Positions 9,676-19,110 of a DNA stretch of 38,471 nucleotides are shown piece by piece. This DNA comes from Candidatus Zambryskiibacteriota bacterium (GTDB lineage Bacteria > Patescibacteriota > Minisyncoccia > Phycocordibacterales > Zambryskibacteraceae), in the NCBI GenBank assembly GCA_009691335.1, contig SICR01000004.1, positions 1-38,471 on the forward strand. The letters run 5' to 3'. Position 1 is the stretch's first letter, and each line of letters begins with the position of its first letter. The notes under the pieces are model-generated. The model was not told the DNA's origin and did not search any database. It worked only from the letters and a program-made list of their open reading frames with translations. The position numbers and the translations under genes are program-made.

Positions 9676-9840
9676 TTTCTAAATTTATATGTCTCTTATC
9701 TGTCCTTTATATTCTATCTTTTGTCCCTTAAACTAAGTAAGTCCATTATGTTACTAATGGACAAATTTTACAACCACAGACTAGTGTATTGCACTAATCC
9801 GAATCTACAACCTGACTACGAGGTAGCGGTAGCTCGTGAT

Positions 9841-12048
9841 ATGATTGACAAGAAATATTTTAAAATGGCACGCAAAAAGAAGGGGGAATACAGTGATGGC
9901 GAGATGTCTAAATTTCTTACTTTTAGACTGACCTCTCGAGAGACTTTCAACACTATTTTGGGTATCTTTTCTGTTGTGATTTCGGCCTTCTTGTTGTTGG
10001 CAGCTTTCGAGGCAGCTGGGCGCGTAGGCTCTGTCTCATACGAGCTCCTCTCTACTCTCTTCGGCATCGGCTATTACCTGATGCCGGGAGTTTCCCTTCT
10101 CTTGGGTATATCCCTACTCCACGAACGTGAACGTGAATTCGCCATTCCACAGATATTCGGCTCTTCGCTTCTCTTCCTTTCGGCATTAGGTTTGGTAGAT
10201 TTAGTTTCTACTAAGGGGGGCGTAGTTGGAGAACTTATATCTAATCCTTTGGTCGGACTTTTCGACATTTATGTGACTGCCTTATTCTTGGTAGCCTTAA
10301 TGATTATAGGAGTGCTTGTCATCTTTGACATCCCGTTGAGGCTAAACCTTATAGGCTGGTTTAAGCAACTATTTTCAAAAGAAGCTGACTTTGAAGAACA
10401 GAGCGCGCTCGAAGTTGCCGCCATAGAGAAGGCTATAGAAGAAGTTGAAAGAGTAGAACCTAGAGACAAGACTACTGAAGCTCTAGCATACAAATCTAAA
10501 AAATCCGAAAGCGAAGGATTTGTGCCGATGATAACGCGCAAGAGTGGTAAGGTGTGGGCTCCACCGCCCTTGGCACTTCTAGAGAGAGATAGCGGTAAGC
10601 CCGGAGTGGGGGACATCAAGGCCAATGCCAATATTATAAAGAGAACTCTTTTGAACTTCGGCATCATGGTTGAGATGGATGAAATATCTATCGGCCCATC
10701 AGTAACCCGCTACGCGTTGAAGCCGGCTGAAGGCGTCAAACTTTCAAAGATTCTAGGCCTCCAAAACAATCTTGAGCTAGCTCTCGCGGCGCACCCTGTG
10801 CGTATCGAAGCGCCCATCCCGGGGAAGTCCCTTGTCGGTATAGAGATTCCAAACACGGCCAAGTCCACTATTGGACTTGGTTCCCTCATCTCCGAAAGTG
10901 AGTACACCAAATCCGACAAGCCTCTCCTCATAGCACTTGGTAAGGACATCACAGGTCATTCCATCTTCGACAATATTTCTAAGATGCCACACCTGCTCAT
11001 CGCTGGCGCGACCGGTTCCGGTAAATCCGTCACCATACACGCCATTATTAATTCCCTTCTATACAGAAATCCTCCGGAAAATCTGAAATTTATCATGATA
11101 GACCCGAAGCGTGTAGAACTCACTCTATACAACGGTATCCCTCATCTACTCACACCTGTTATTACCGACCCCAAGAAAGCTATCATGTCATTGAAGTGGC
11201 TAGCCAAGGAAATGGAGCGTCGTTACGACATTCTAGAGAAAGCCAGCGTGCGCGATGTAAGTTCGTACCACAAAAATGTTTTCTCTCCTACCCTAGACAA
11301 GAAGAAGGAGGGTGAAGAACTCCCAGACGCCATGCCTTATATACTAGTGGTCATCGATGAGCTTGCTGACCTTATGCAAAGCTACCCCAGAGAGCTTGAA
11401 TCGGCTATCGTACGCTTGGCCCAGATGAGTCGTGCCGTAGGTATACACCTCATACTTTCAACACAAAGGCCGTCGGTGAATGTCATTACCGGCCTGATTA
11501 AAGCCAATATCCCCTCTCGCGTCGCTCTGCAAGTCGTCTCACAAATCGATTCACGCACCATCCTTGACTCCCCCGGTGCGGAAAAACTTCTTGGCGCGGG
11601 CGACATGCTCTTCCAATCTGGAGAAATGAGCAAGCCTATACGTATCCAATCCGCCTTTATCCGCGAAGCCGAGGTCAAGGCCGTAGTTAAACATCTAAAG
11701 GATTCTTATGCCGATGAACTACGTGATGAGATAAACTTCACTGCCAACAATACAAGCAACGCCATCTTTTCTACAAGTCTTGAGAATGACGAATTTGATG
11801 GAGATGATGATGACCTTTATGAGGAAGCTCGCGAAACTATTGTCCACGCCGGCAAAGCTTCCACATCATATCTCCAAAGGAAGCTCCGCATTGGTTACGC
11901 GCGCGCCGCGCGACTTATGGACATGCTCGAGGAACGCGGCGTAATCTCCGCTGGTGACGGAGCCAAACCTCGTGAAGTGATTGGGGTAGAAGTAAGAAGT
12001 ACGGAGTACGAAGTGGGTGGGGACAATGCAGAAAAAGAAAGTTTATGA
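9841..12048 (+). CDS. ftsK: DNA translocase FtsK/SpoIIIE
   Basis: N-terminal TM segments, Walker A GATGSGKSV, DELADLM Walker B, C-terminal gamma wHTH. Start uncertain (9649, 9841 or 9865). Confidence 0.93.
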   Translation: MIDKKYFKMARKKKGEYSDGEMSKFLTFRLTSRETFNTILGIFSVVISAFLLLAAFEAAGRVGSVSYELLSTLFGIGYYLMPGVSLLLGISLLHEREREFAIPQIFGSSLLFLSALGLVDLVSTKGGVVGELISNPLVGLFDIYVTALFLVALMIIGVLVIFDIPLRLNLIGWFKQLFSKEADFEEQSALEVAAIEKAIEEVERVEPRDKTTEALAYKSKKSESEGFVPMITRKSGKVWAPPPLALLERDSGKPGVGDIKANANIIKRTLLNFGIMVEMDEISIGPSVTRYALKPAEGVKLSKILGLQNNLELALAAHPVRIEAPIPGKSLVGIEIPNTAKSTIGLGSLISESEYTKSDKPLLIALGKDITGHSIFDNISKMPHLLIAGATGSGKSVTIHAIINSLLYRNPPENLKFIMIDPKRVELTLYNGIPHLLTPVITDPKKAIMSLKWLAKEMERRYDILEKASVRDVSSYHKNVFSPTLDKKKEGEELPDAMPYILVVIDELADLMQSYPRELESAIVRLAQMSRAVGIHLILSTQRPSVNVITGLIKANIPSRVALQVVSQIDSRTILDSPGAEKLLGAGDMLFQSGEMSKPIRIQSAFIREAEVKAVVKHLKDSYADELRDEINFTANNTSNAIFSTSLENDEFDGDDDDLYEEARETIVHAGKASTSYLQRKLRIGYARAARLMDMLEERGVISAGDGAKPREVIGVEVRSTEYEVGGDNAEKESL

Positions 12049-12389
12049 AGATAATAGATGTTAGACCAAAGCATGTCATATTAACTGCTTTCTTCTTTCT
12101 CCTTACTGCCTACTCCTTATATCAAGCCCGCTTCCTCATATTGGGCCCGCTGGTCTGGATTGATGCCCCCCAAGATGGTGCTACCGTCTTGGGCTCTACT
12201 GTCACCATAAGCGGTCGCGCCAAGAATATTGCTTGGATGAGCCTCAATGACCGACAAATCTTTACAGACGAGAACGGTCTCTGGGATGAAAAATTGATAG
12301 TGGCCCAAGGACTCAGTATAATGACCGTCAAAGTCCGAGATCGCTTCGGGCATGAGACACAAAGAAGTGTTCGAGTAATATCAAATTAA
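12045..12389 (+). CDS. Membrane-anchored beta-sandwich (glucodextranase-B-like) protein
   Basis: One N-terminal TM then [22 protein letters not shown]...; overlaps the ftsK stop by ATGA. Confidence 0.7.
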   Translation: MKIIDVRPKHVILTAFFFLLTAYSLYQARFLILGPLVWIDAPQDGATVLGSTVTISGRAKNIAWMSLNDRQIFTDENGLWDEKLIVAQGLSIMTVKVRDRFGHETQRSVRVISN

Positions 12390-12393
12390 CACC

Positions 12394-13407
12394 ATGACCA
12401 AAACATCAAAGACAGAGAGCAAAGAAGCAGATAGGAAAAATATCGACGATACACTTGATGCTATTCGCACAAAGTTCGGCGAAGATTCAATAATGAAACT
12501 GGGTGATAAGCCGAGAGTTGGCGTAGATGCTATCTCCACCGGCTCGATCGGACTTGACGCGGCACTCGGCGTCGGAGGACTCCCTCGCGGACGCATTATA
12601 GAAATCTTCGGTCCGGAATCTTCCGGCAAGACTACTCTTTCGCTGCATTGCATCGCCGAGGCTCAAAAGCTCAGTGGCATTTGCGCCTTCATAGACGCTG
12701 AACACGCCATGGACCCGGAGTACGCCAAGCGCTTAGGTGTCAAGATTGATGAATTGCTAATTTCCCAGCCGGACACAGGTGAGCAGGCGCTCGAGATCGT
12801 GGATTCGCTCGTGCGTTCCGGCAAGCTCGATGTCATCGTCATAGACTCTGTGGCAGCTCTTACCCCCAAGGACGAGATCGAGGGTGACATGGGCGCGTAC
12901 CATGTTGGCAAGCAGGCCAGACTCATGAGCCAAGCCTTGAGAAAGCTCACCGCCATCGTGGCCAAATCCAGGACCATCGTCATTTTCATTAACCAAATCA
13001 GAATGCAGATCGGAGTGATGTTCGGTAATCCAGAAACCACTACAGGAGGTAAGGCTCTTAAGTTCTATACTTCCGTACGCCTCGACATACGTCGCATAGC
13101 ACAGATTAAAAAGGGTGATGAAGTAATGGGTGGCCGCACTAGAGTAAAGGTGGTCAAGAATAAAGTCGCCGCACCATTCAAACAAACTGAGTTTGATCTC
13201 ATGTACAACGAAGGCATCTCCCGCGAAGGTGAACTCATCGCTCTTGGAGAGAAATTTGGTCTCGTGCAAAAAACTGGTAGCACATACAAGTTCAATAATG
13301 AAAAGTTGGCTGTAGGCTACGACGCCACGCGCACCTTCTTGCGTGAAAATAAACCTATCTCCACACAACTTCTCAAAGAAATTAGAGCGAAGTTTAAAGA
13401 GGTATAA
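12394..13407 (+). CDS. recA: Recombinase RecA
   Basis: GPESSGKTT Walker [52 protein letters not shown]. Confidence 0.98.
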   Translation: MTKTSKTESKEADRKNIDDTLDAIRTKFGEDSIMKLGDKPRVGVDAISTGSIGLDAALGVGGLPRGRIIEIFGPESSGKTTLSLHCIAEAQKLSGICAFIDAEHAMDPEYAKRLGVKIDELLISQPDTGEQALEIVDSLVRSGKLDVIVIDSVAALTPKDEIEGDMGAYHVGKQARLMSQALRKLTAIVAKSRTIVIFINQIRMQIGVMFGNPETTTGGKALKFYTSVRLDIRRIAQIKKGDEVMGGRTRVKVVKNKVAAPFKQTEFDLMYNEGISREGELIALGEKFGLVQKTGSTYKFNNEKLAVGYDATRTFLRENKPISTQLLKEIRAKFKEV

Positions 13408-13414
13408 AGCAGAA

Positions 13415-13448
13415 AGCCGGTCGAGCATGGCATTCTGCTCGACCGGCT
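13415..13448. terminator. Bidirectional terminator-like hairpin between convergent recA and the 65-aa ORF
   Basis: AGCCGGTCGAGCA-tggcattc-TGCTCGACCGGCT, 13-bp perfect stem. Confidence 0.7.
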
Positions 13449-13644
13449 AGGTCAATTCCTTATCTTCGTAGAGCAAGAAGAGCCAAACATTCTTACACAC
13501 ACCGGTTGCGCCAGAGACGGTGTGTGAGTGCTTGATCTCGATCTTACCTTTCTTGCTGGAGAGCCACTTGTTTACTCTCTTCTCCATGGGCTCACCAAAT
13601 ATTTCGACAAAAACTTTTAATTTCACTGCCGTCTCCTGTTCCAT
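13447..13644 (-). CDS. Small hypothetical protein (65 aa)
   Basis: ORF between a consensus-like promoter (13705-13733) and a terminator hairpin. Confidence 0.6.
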   Translation of the reverse strand: MEQETAVKLKVFVEIFGEPMEKRVNKWLSSKKGKIEIKHSHTVSGATGVCKNVWLFLLYEDKELT

Positions 13645-13704
13645 CGCTGGGATGCCATCGCTGGCGGTTGTGAGGATCGCTCCTCGGTGAACTAGCTATT
13701 TATA

Positions 13705-13733
13705 ATCATACACCAAAAAGATATATTTGTCAA
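13705..13733 (-). promoter_or_regulatory. Sigma70-like promoter for the 65-aa ORF
   Basis: Minus strand TTGACA - 17 nt - TATGAT. Confidence 0.75.
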
Positions 13734-13772
13734 GTACATAAAAAGGCTTAATTAAGCTATATTTCTAAAACT

Positions 13773-14357
13773 ATGTTGGACTACAACGAAGTCACGGTAC
13801 ACAAATACATCATTTTCGAAAAGGAGCCGTGGGAAGTTGTCGGCTCGCATGTCTTTAGGAAACAGCAGAGGAAGCCGGTAAATGCTACTAAGTTAAGAAA
13901 TCTTATCACTGGCCGCATCACCGAGGTCTCTTTCCACGTCTCGGACAAGGTCGAGGAAGCTAATATTGGTAAAAAGGAAGTTAAGTATCTTTATACAAAC
14001 AAAGGAGAATTCTGGTTCTGTGATGCCAAAGACCTCTCAAAACGTTTTCAACTTCCGGAAGAAATGATTGGCCCAGGTTCAAAATTTTTAAAGCCTAATA
14101 CTATTGTCGACTCCATGCTCTTTGATGACCCTTTGAATCCAAAAGGGCAAGGTAAAATTATCGGAATCAAGATACCTATCAAGATAGAGCTCAAGGTCGT
14201 TGAGGCTCACAGCACAACTAAGGGTAATACCGCACAGGGTGCGACTAAAATGGTGGTTTTGGAGACTGGGGCAGAAGTACAGGTGCCAATGTTTGTGAAG
14301 GAAGGGGATGTTGTTCGGGTGAATACGGAGACCGGTGAGTATACAGATCGAGTATAA
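13773..14357 (+). CDS. efp: Elongation factor P (divergent)
   Basis: KOW-OB-OB layout: ATKLRNLITGRITEVSFHVSDKVEEANI...; TKGNTAQGATKMVVLETGAEVQVPMFVKEGDVVRVNTETGEYTDRV. Confidence 0.93.
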   Translation: MLDYNEVTVHKYIIFEKEPWEVVGSHVFRKQQRKPVNATKLRNLITGRITEVSFHVSDKVEEANIGKKEVKYLYTNKGEFWFCDAKDLSKRFQLPEEMIGPGSKFLKPNTIVDSMLFDDPLNPKGQGKIIGIKIPIKIELKVVEAHSTTKGNTAQGATKMVVLETGAEVQVPMFVKEGDVVRVNTETGEYTDRV

Positions 14358-14601
14358 ATCCAATTAGGACTCCTATGGCTCCCCAATACGAGAATACAAA
14401 TAGAAGCTCATTCCCCACCCCAACAACTTCTTCACCAAAAATATTGTATATAGCAACAAGAGGCAAGAAAATCGGCACCGCGAAGTAATCTGCGAAACAC
14501 GTACTATCGTCCAAGTTTGAGCAGAAAGCTTTCAACATAGACATCAGGCCGACAATTGCAGGCAGTAACACGACCCCTTTCACAGCATACGGTATACGCA
14601 T
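14245..14601 (-). CDS. Small hydrophobic membrane protein, convergently overlapping efp
   Basis: 118 aa with hydrophobic segments (VKGVVLLPAIVGLMSML; LLFVFSYWGAIGVLIGFILDL). C-terminus overlaps efp. Confidence 0.5.
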   Translation of the reverse strand: MRIPYAVKGVVLLPAIVGLMSMLKAFCSNLDDSTCFADYFAVPIFLPLVAIYNIFGEEVVGVGNELLFVFSYWGAIGVLIGFILDLYTHRSPYSPEQHPLPSQTLAPVLLPQSPKPPF

Positions 14602-14613
14602 GCTTATAGTTTA

Positions 14614-14817
14614 CTACCTGCTAACGTATGGTAAAAGCCCCATGAAGCGAGCACGCTTAATAGCTATGGCGAGAGAACGCTGACTCTTGGAAGGAGCGCT
14701 GGAGCGCTTCTTGGATTGGATACGAGCATGAGGAGTGAGAAACTTCTTAAGAGTATCAATATCCTTGTAGTCGATGTAATCTATTTTATTTTCTTTAAAG
14801 TAATTTTTCATTGTCAT
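14614..14817 (-). CDS. rpsR: 30S ribosomal protein bS18
   Basis: IDYIDYKDIDTLKKFLTPHARIQSKKRSSAPSKSQRSLAIAIKRARFMGLLPYV. Confidence 0.95.
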   Translation of the reverse strand: MTMKNYFKENKIDYIDYKDIDTLKKFLTPHARIQSKKRSSAPSKSQRSLAIAIKRARFMGLLPYVSR

Positions 14818-14861
14818 GTTAATGATTTGGCCCCTCGGTGCTCGGGACGTTTTAGCTAAAG

Positions 14862-15311
14862 CTAAAACGGAATGTCGTCAATATTAATATTCTCTTCTGG
14901 ATATTCAATAGTCTCAGCTGGAACATCATTAGCTTCTGCCGGCTTACCTGTTACCGCCTTGGTATCGGCTGGAGCGACGCCGTCGCGTCGCGGACCGAAT
15001 TGTATCCTATCGGCAACTATTTCAGTACGATACTTCTTCACTCCTGCGGCATCATCCCAACTTCGTGTCTGCATCCGACCTTCCACAAGAAGAGAGGCAC
15101 CCTTGCGCAAGTATTGTGCCGAGGTCTCTGCCTGACGACCGAAGACTACCACATTGTGATAATCCGCGCTTTCCTGCTTGGCACCATTCTTGTCCTTCCA
15201 AACGCGATTGGTAGCTACAGAGAGTGTGGCCACCTGAATACCGGACGGCAAAGAGCGCAGCTCCGGGTCGCGAGTAAGGTTACCGATAATGATAGCGCGA
15301 TTGAAGTACAT
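14862..15311 (-). CDS. ssb: Single-stranded DNA-binding protein
   Basis: MYFNRAIIIGNLTRDPELRSLPSGIQVATLSVATNR...; C-terminal DDIPF tip. Confidence 0.96.
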   Translation of the reverse strand: MYFNRAIIIGNLTRDPELRSLPSGIQVATLSVATNRVWKDKNGAKQESADYHNVVVFGRQAETSAQYLRKGASLLVEGRMQTRSWDDAAGVKKYRTEIVADRIQFGPRRDGVAPADTKAVTGKPAEANDVPAETIEYPEENINIDDIPF

Positions 15312-15339
15312 AAAATTATTTATAGTGAGTTTATAGAAT

Positions 15340-15768
15340 TTATCCTACCACGGGTTCTTTGATAACCTCTGCCTTCTCCTTTTCCCTTTCGAGAGCTTCG
15401 AGAGTGGCGGACTTCTCGGCTATAAGTGCTTTGGCCTTGGCGAAGGTGAAGCCAGTTTCGCGAGGAACCTTCACAAGAAGTGAGCGCAGAACTTCGTCTA
15501 TCTTATCGATCTCAGACTTTATAGCCACAGCTTGAACAGGCTCCAGTTCGAACTTAGTCCAGCCAATATAGGCGTCATCTATCACATAGCGGCTTGCTCC
15601 AATGGTCTTACTCATCGTATAAGCTAATTCGTATTTAAATGGCTCTTCCCCGTCAATTTCCTTGCCACCTGCATCTGCGATAAGAGTCTTTATCTTGGAG
15701 ACAACAGAAGGTAGCTCGTTTTCTGGAATGCTTGGCAGTATGAGATAGCCCAACTCGTAAATTTGCAT
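15340..15768 (-). CDS. rpsF: 30S ribosomal protein bS6
   Basis: MQIYELGYLILP... S6 fold; rpsF-ssb-rpsR synteny. Confidence 0.9.
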   Translation of the reverse strand: MQIYELGYLILPSIPENELPSVVSKIKTLIADAGGKEIDGEEPFKYELAYTMSKTIGASRYVIDDAYIGWTKFELEPVQAVAIKSEIDKIDEVLRSLLVKVPRETGFTFAKAKALIAEKSATLEALEREKEKAEVIKEPVVG

Positions 15769-15775
15769 TGCTGGG

Positions 15776-16546
15776 TTACCTTATCATATTAAGGGCATTC
15801 TCGACAAGCGCCTCTTGAACAGTCCACAAACTCACACCTCTTATTTCAGCCATCCTTTTGACCACCTCACTGACATAGCTTGGTTCATTCCTCTTCCCCC
15901 TATATGGAATCGGGGCTACATAAGGGGCGTCAGTCTCAGACATTATAGAGCTTAAGGGGGCGTTTCTAATGACTTCATCATAATCATGGACGAAGGTAAT
16001 AACTCCAGTAAATGAGAGAGTGAATCCTATAGCAATGAAGCGTTGGGCTATCTCCCAATTACCAGCAAAGAAGTGGATGTTGCCGCGCAGTTTGTCTCCA
16101 TATATCTTTTTGAGAGGTTCAAGAATAGAGAGGAGCTCTTCGTAAGCATTACGAGCGTGTATCATCAAAGGTTTATTGTGATTGAGAGCAAAATTTATCT
16201 GGAAGAGAAGTAGTGCCTCCTGTCTTTCATAATCAATACTCTTATCCGCATGATAGAAGTCCAAGCCACACTCCCCAATAGCAACCACTTTAGAATGCTT
16301 GACCAGTTCGGCGAAAGCAATTTCGTCGAAAATTTCGCTAGTCTTGTCTACAGGATGGATACCAATACAGGCATAAATTTCTTCGTATTTTTCCGCCAAC
16401 TCCACAGCTTTTTTTGACGACTCAAAATCCGTTCCAATAGTAATGGTGTGCGTATCAGAATCTTTGAGTCTTTTTATCACTTCCTCCAAATCCTTCTCAT
16501 AGTCTGAGAAATTTAAGTGAGAATGAATATCAAAATATTTAGGCAT
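15776..16546 (-). CDS. tatD: TatD family metal-dependent hydrolase
   Basis: FDIHSHLNF, IGIHPVDK, IGECGLDFYH, SETDAPYVAPIPYRGKRNEPSYV. Start placed at MPKYFD. Confidence 0.93.
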   Translation of the reverse strand: MPKYFDIHSHLNFSDYEKDLEEVIKRLKDSDTHTITIGTDFESSKKAVELAEKYEEIYACIGIHPVDKTSEIFDEIAFAELVKHSKVVAIGECGLDFYHADKSIDYERQEALLLFQINFALNHNKPLMIHARNAYEELLSILEPLKKIYGDKLRGNIHFFAGNWEIAQRFIAIGFTLSFTGVITFVHDYDEVIRNAPLSSIMSETDAPYVAPIPYRGKRNEPSYVSEVVKRMAEIRGVSLWTVQEALVENALNMIR

Positions 16547-17951
16547 TGAGTCGTGGGAAAAGATTTTCTGGCTTTTTGTTTTCTTCAATACACTCTTCTA
16601 TTCTCTTTGCAGTTTCAGGCATGAAGACGATAAGAGAATGGGCAATATGATAAAGGCGGGAAACGATATCATTGAGCACCTCTGGATCTTTACTCTCCCA
16701 CGGCTTCTCATTTTGTATGAACACATCAAGATCGGCTATTTCTCCCCAGATGTGATCCAAGGCTTTATGTATCTCAAATTTAGTTAACAAGGATTGAACA
16801 GTGCCATGAGATTGGTGCGGAGTGAATACCAGTTTGTCTACATAAGTTTCGCTGAGCTTCATAATACGAGCAACCAGATTGCCTAAACCGTTTACAAGAC
16901 CGGATTCATACCACTCATCCAATCTTTCCCAGGTAACATCCGTGTCTTCCGTAGAATGTATGTGGCGCAAAAGAAGGTAACGGGTCGCGTCGGTGCCATA
17001 TTTTTCTACCAACTCGTATGGACTTATTACATTTCCCAGCAACTTACTCATTTTCTGCCCACCAGAATTGATGAATCCATGATAGAAGATTTTGTCCGTA
17101 TTTCTTACATTGACCGACATAAGCATCGCTTGCCACATGAGAGATTGAAACCTCACTTGATCTTTGCCAGCCACCTGAAGAGTACTGCCTTCTGTCCAGA
17201 ATTTCTTAAAATCCTCTTCTTCATTGGGCCAACCGAGAGTTGAGATATAACTCGTCAGAGCATCAAACCATACATACATCACCTGAGTATCATCTTCTGG
17301 TACCGGAATGCCCCAAGAGAGACGACTTTTGTCCCTAGAAATACTGAAGTCCTCTAATCCATCTCTTACGAAGTTTATCGCCTCCTCCCTGCGCCAATCT
17401 GGAATGATAACTTCTGGATTTTGTAGATATTTCAACAGTTTCTCCTCATATCTTTTGAATTTAAAAAACCAATTCTTCTCCTTCAATAATTGTGGTTCAG
17501 CTTGGTGAATATGACACTTGCCATCAATTAGATCCCTTTGGGATAAAAATCTCTCGCATCCTACACAGTACAGACCTTCAAATTCTTTTTCATAAATATC
17601 GTCATTATCTTTGCACCTCTTCCATATTTCTTGCACGGCCTTAATGTGGTTCTCATTGGTAGTTCTGACAAAGGCGTTATATGTAAGACTCAAGGCGCTT
17701 TTCAGTTCTTCGAACTTCTCAGCATAATAATCTGTATATTCTTGCACATCTTTCCCTGCCTTTTCTGCTGCTTCAAAAATTTTCTGACCATGTTCATCTG
17801 TGCCAGTGTTGAAAAAAACTTCTTTACCTAATTCTCTATTCCATCTAGCCAATACATCGGCCTGCAATATTTCCAATGCGAAGCCGATATGCGGTTCCGC
17901 ATTTACGTAAGGGAGCGTAGTAGTTATGTAGAAGCTTTTCTTCTCAGACAT
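16539..17951 (-). CDS. metG: Methionyl-tRNA synthetase
   Basis: TTTLPYVNAEPHIGF (HIGH-region variant), TGTDEHGQKI, GGQKMSKLLGNVISP (KMSKS-region variant). Start placed at MSEKKSF. Confidence 0.95.
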   Translation of the reverse strand: MSEKKSFYITTTLPYVNAEPHIGFALEILQADVLARWNRELGKEVFFNTGTDEHGQKIFEAAEKAGKDVQEYTDYYAEKFEELKSALSLTYNAFVRTTNENHIKAVQEIWKRCKDNDDIYEKEFEGLYCVGCERFLSQRDLIDGKCHIHQAEPQLLKEKNWFFKFKRYEEKLLKYLQNPEVIIPDWRREEAINFVRDGLEDFSISRDKSRLSWGIPVPEDDTQVMYVWFDALTSYISTLGWPNEEEDFKKFWTEGSTLQVAGKDQVRFQSLMWQAMLMSVNVRNTDKIFYHGFINSGGQKMSKLLGNVISPYELVEKYGTDATRYLLLRHIHSTEDTDVTWERLDEWYESGLVNGLGNLVARIMKLSETYVDKLVFTPHQSHGTVQSLLTKFEIHKALDHIWGEIADLDVFIQNEKPWESKDPEVLNDIVSRLYHIAHSLIVFMPETAKRIEECIEENKKPENLFPRLNA

Positions 17952-17952
17952 T

Positions 17953-19026
17953 CTAAGTTGTTGAACCTTCCGCGGCCAATTTAGCAATCTTCTTCTCTTC
18001 AAGGTCAGACAGGAACTCCATTACTACTGCGGCAACAGGCACCGCTACAATAATTCCCAAGAATCCCGCAAGCTCCCCGCCAATAACTAGGGCCATAATA
18101 GAAACTATTGGGGGCATGCCAATAACTTTTTTCACCACCAATGGATAGATAATGTGATTCTCAAATTGCTGTATGACAAGGTAAAGGCCAGCCACGATGA
18201 GCGCCGTGGTCATATCAAGCGATGCATAGGCAACAAATACCGCCGGAATAGCCGCAAGCACTGGCCCGAAAAGAGGTATGAGCTCAAATATGCCAGCTAC
18301 TACCGCAAGGAGAAGTGCGTGTGGCACACCTATGATTAAGAGCCCAAAATAGACCGAGACCATGACCAAGGCTCCAAGGAATATCTGTCCCTGCATCCAA
18401 AGTCCTATCTTTATTTGGGATCGGTGCCACAGTCTTAACACATAGGCTTCATGTTTGAGAGGCACGATAATGCGAAGGAATTTGGTTATGCCGTCTTCTT
18501 GAACAGCCAAATAGAATGACAGGACGATGATGAGTATAAAGCTTATTACTCCACCAGAAACAGTAGTTAGGCTCGACAATATCCCTCGAGAAAGAAATTC
18601 CGCCCATGAATTAAGATGCGATGAGAGTTGCCCAATGAGTTGCGGAGTGTCGAGACCGCCAAAAACATTTTGAGTGGCAAACATGTCTGAGAGTATACCG
18701 CCACTTACTACTGCATTGGAATAGATGGTCAGAGTTTTAATAAACCCTGAGACCTCGCCTATGAGTGGCAAGAGAAAAAAGTAGAAAAAACCAGACAAGA
18801 ATACTGCCCCTCCAAGATAGACAGCGACCACGCTTGGAACTCGAGGGATATTCCTTCTCTTAGACCAGAGCGCTACTGGCTCAATGGCTGAAGCGATGAT
18901 AATCGAGGCTATGAGAACCAAGAAAAATTTGGCCACCAAAATAAAGCCGTAAGCCAAGGCCACCACGACAATCAATCGTGCCCAACTGCCGGTCGAGATA
19001 GCCATTTCTTGCCTTTCGGATTCCAT
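17953..19026 (-). CDS. AI-2E family transporter (PerM/YdiK-like)
   Basis: Many TM segments; GIFELIPLFGPVLAAIPAVFVA and FENHIIYPLVVKKVIGMPPIVSIMALVIGGELAGFLGIIVAVPVAAV. Confidence 0.92.
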   Translation of the reverse strand: MESERQEMAISTGSWARLIVVVALAYGFILVAKFFLVLIASIIIASAIEPVALWSKRRNIPRVPSVVAVYLGGAVFLSGFFYFFLLPLIGEVSGFIKTLTIYSNAVVSGGILSDMFATQNVFGGLDTPQLIGQLSSHLNSWAEFLSRGILSSLTTVSGGVISFILIIVLSFYLAVQEDGITKFLRIIVPLKHEAYVLRLWHRSQIKIGLWMQGQIFLGALVMVSVYFGLLIIGVPHALLLAVVAGIFELIPLFGPVLAAIPAVFVAYASLDMTTALIVAGLYLVIQQFENHIIYPLVVKKVIGMPPIVSIMALVIGGELAGFLGIIVAVPVAAVVMEFLSDLEEKKIAKLAAEGSTT

Positions 19027-19110
19027 GATACGAATATTAACAAATTTGATCGAATGATACGAATGGGCTTAATTGCATGTACCTATTCGTTAAGGCTATT
19101 CGCACACCAC

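Noticed and set aside
10269-11678. Minus-strand ORFs opposite ftsK
   Set aside because: Compositional shadows of the FtsK frame.
12757-13428. 223-aa minus-strand ORF opposite recA
   Set aside because: Antisense shadow of a clear RecA frame; no family signal.
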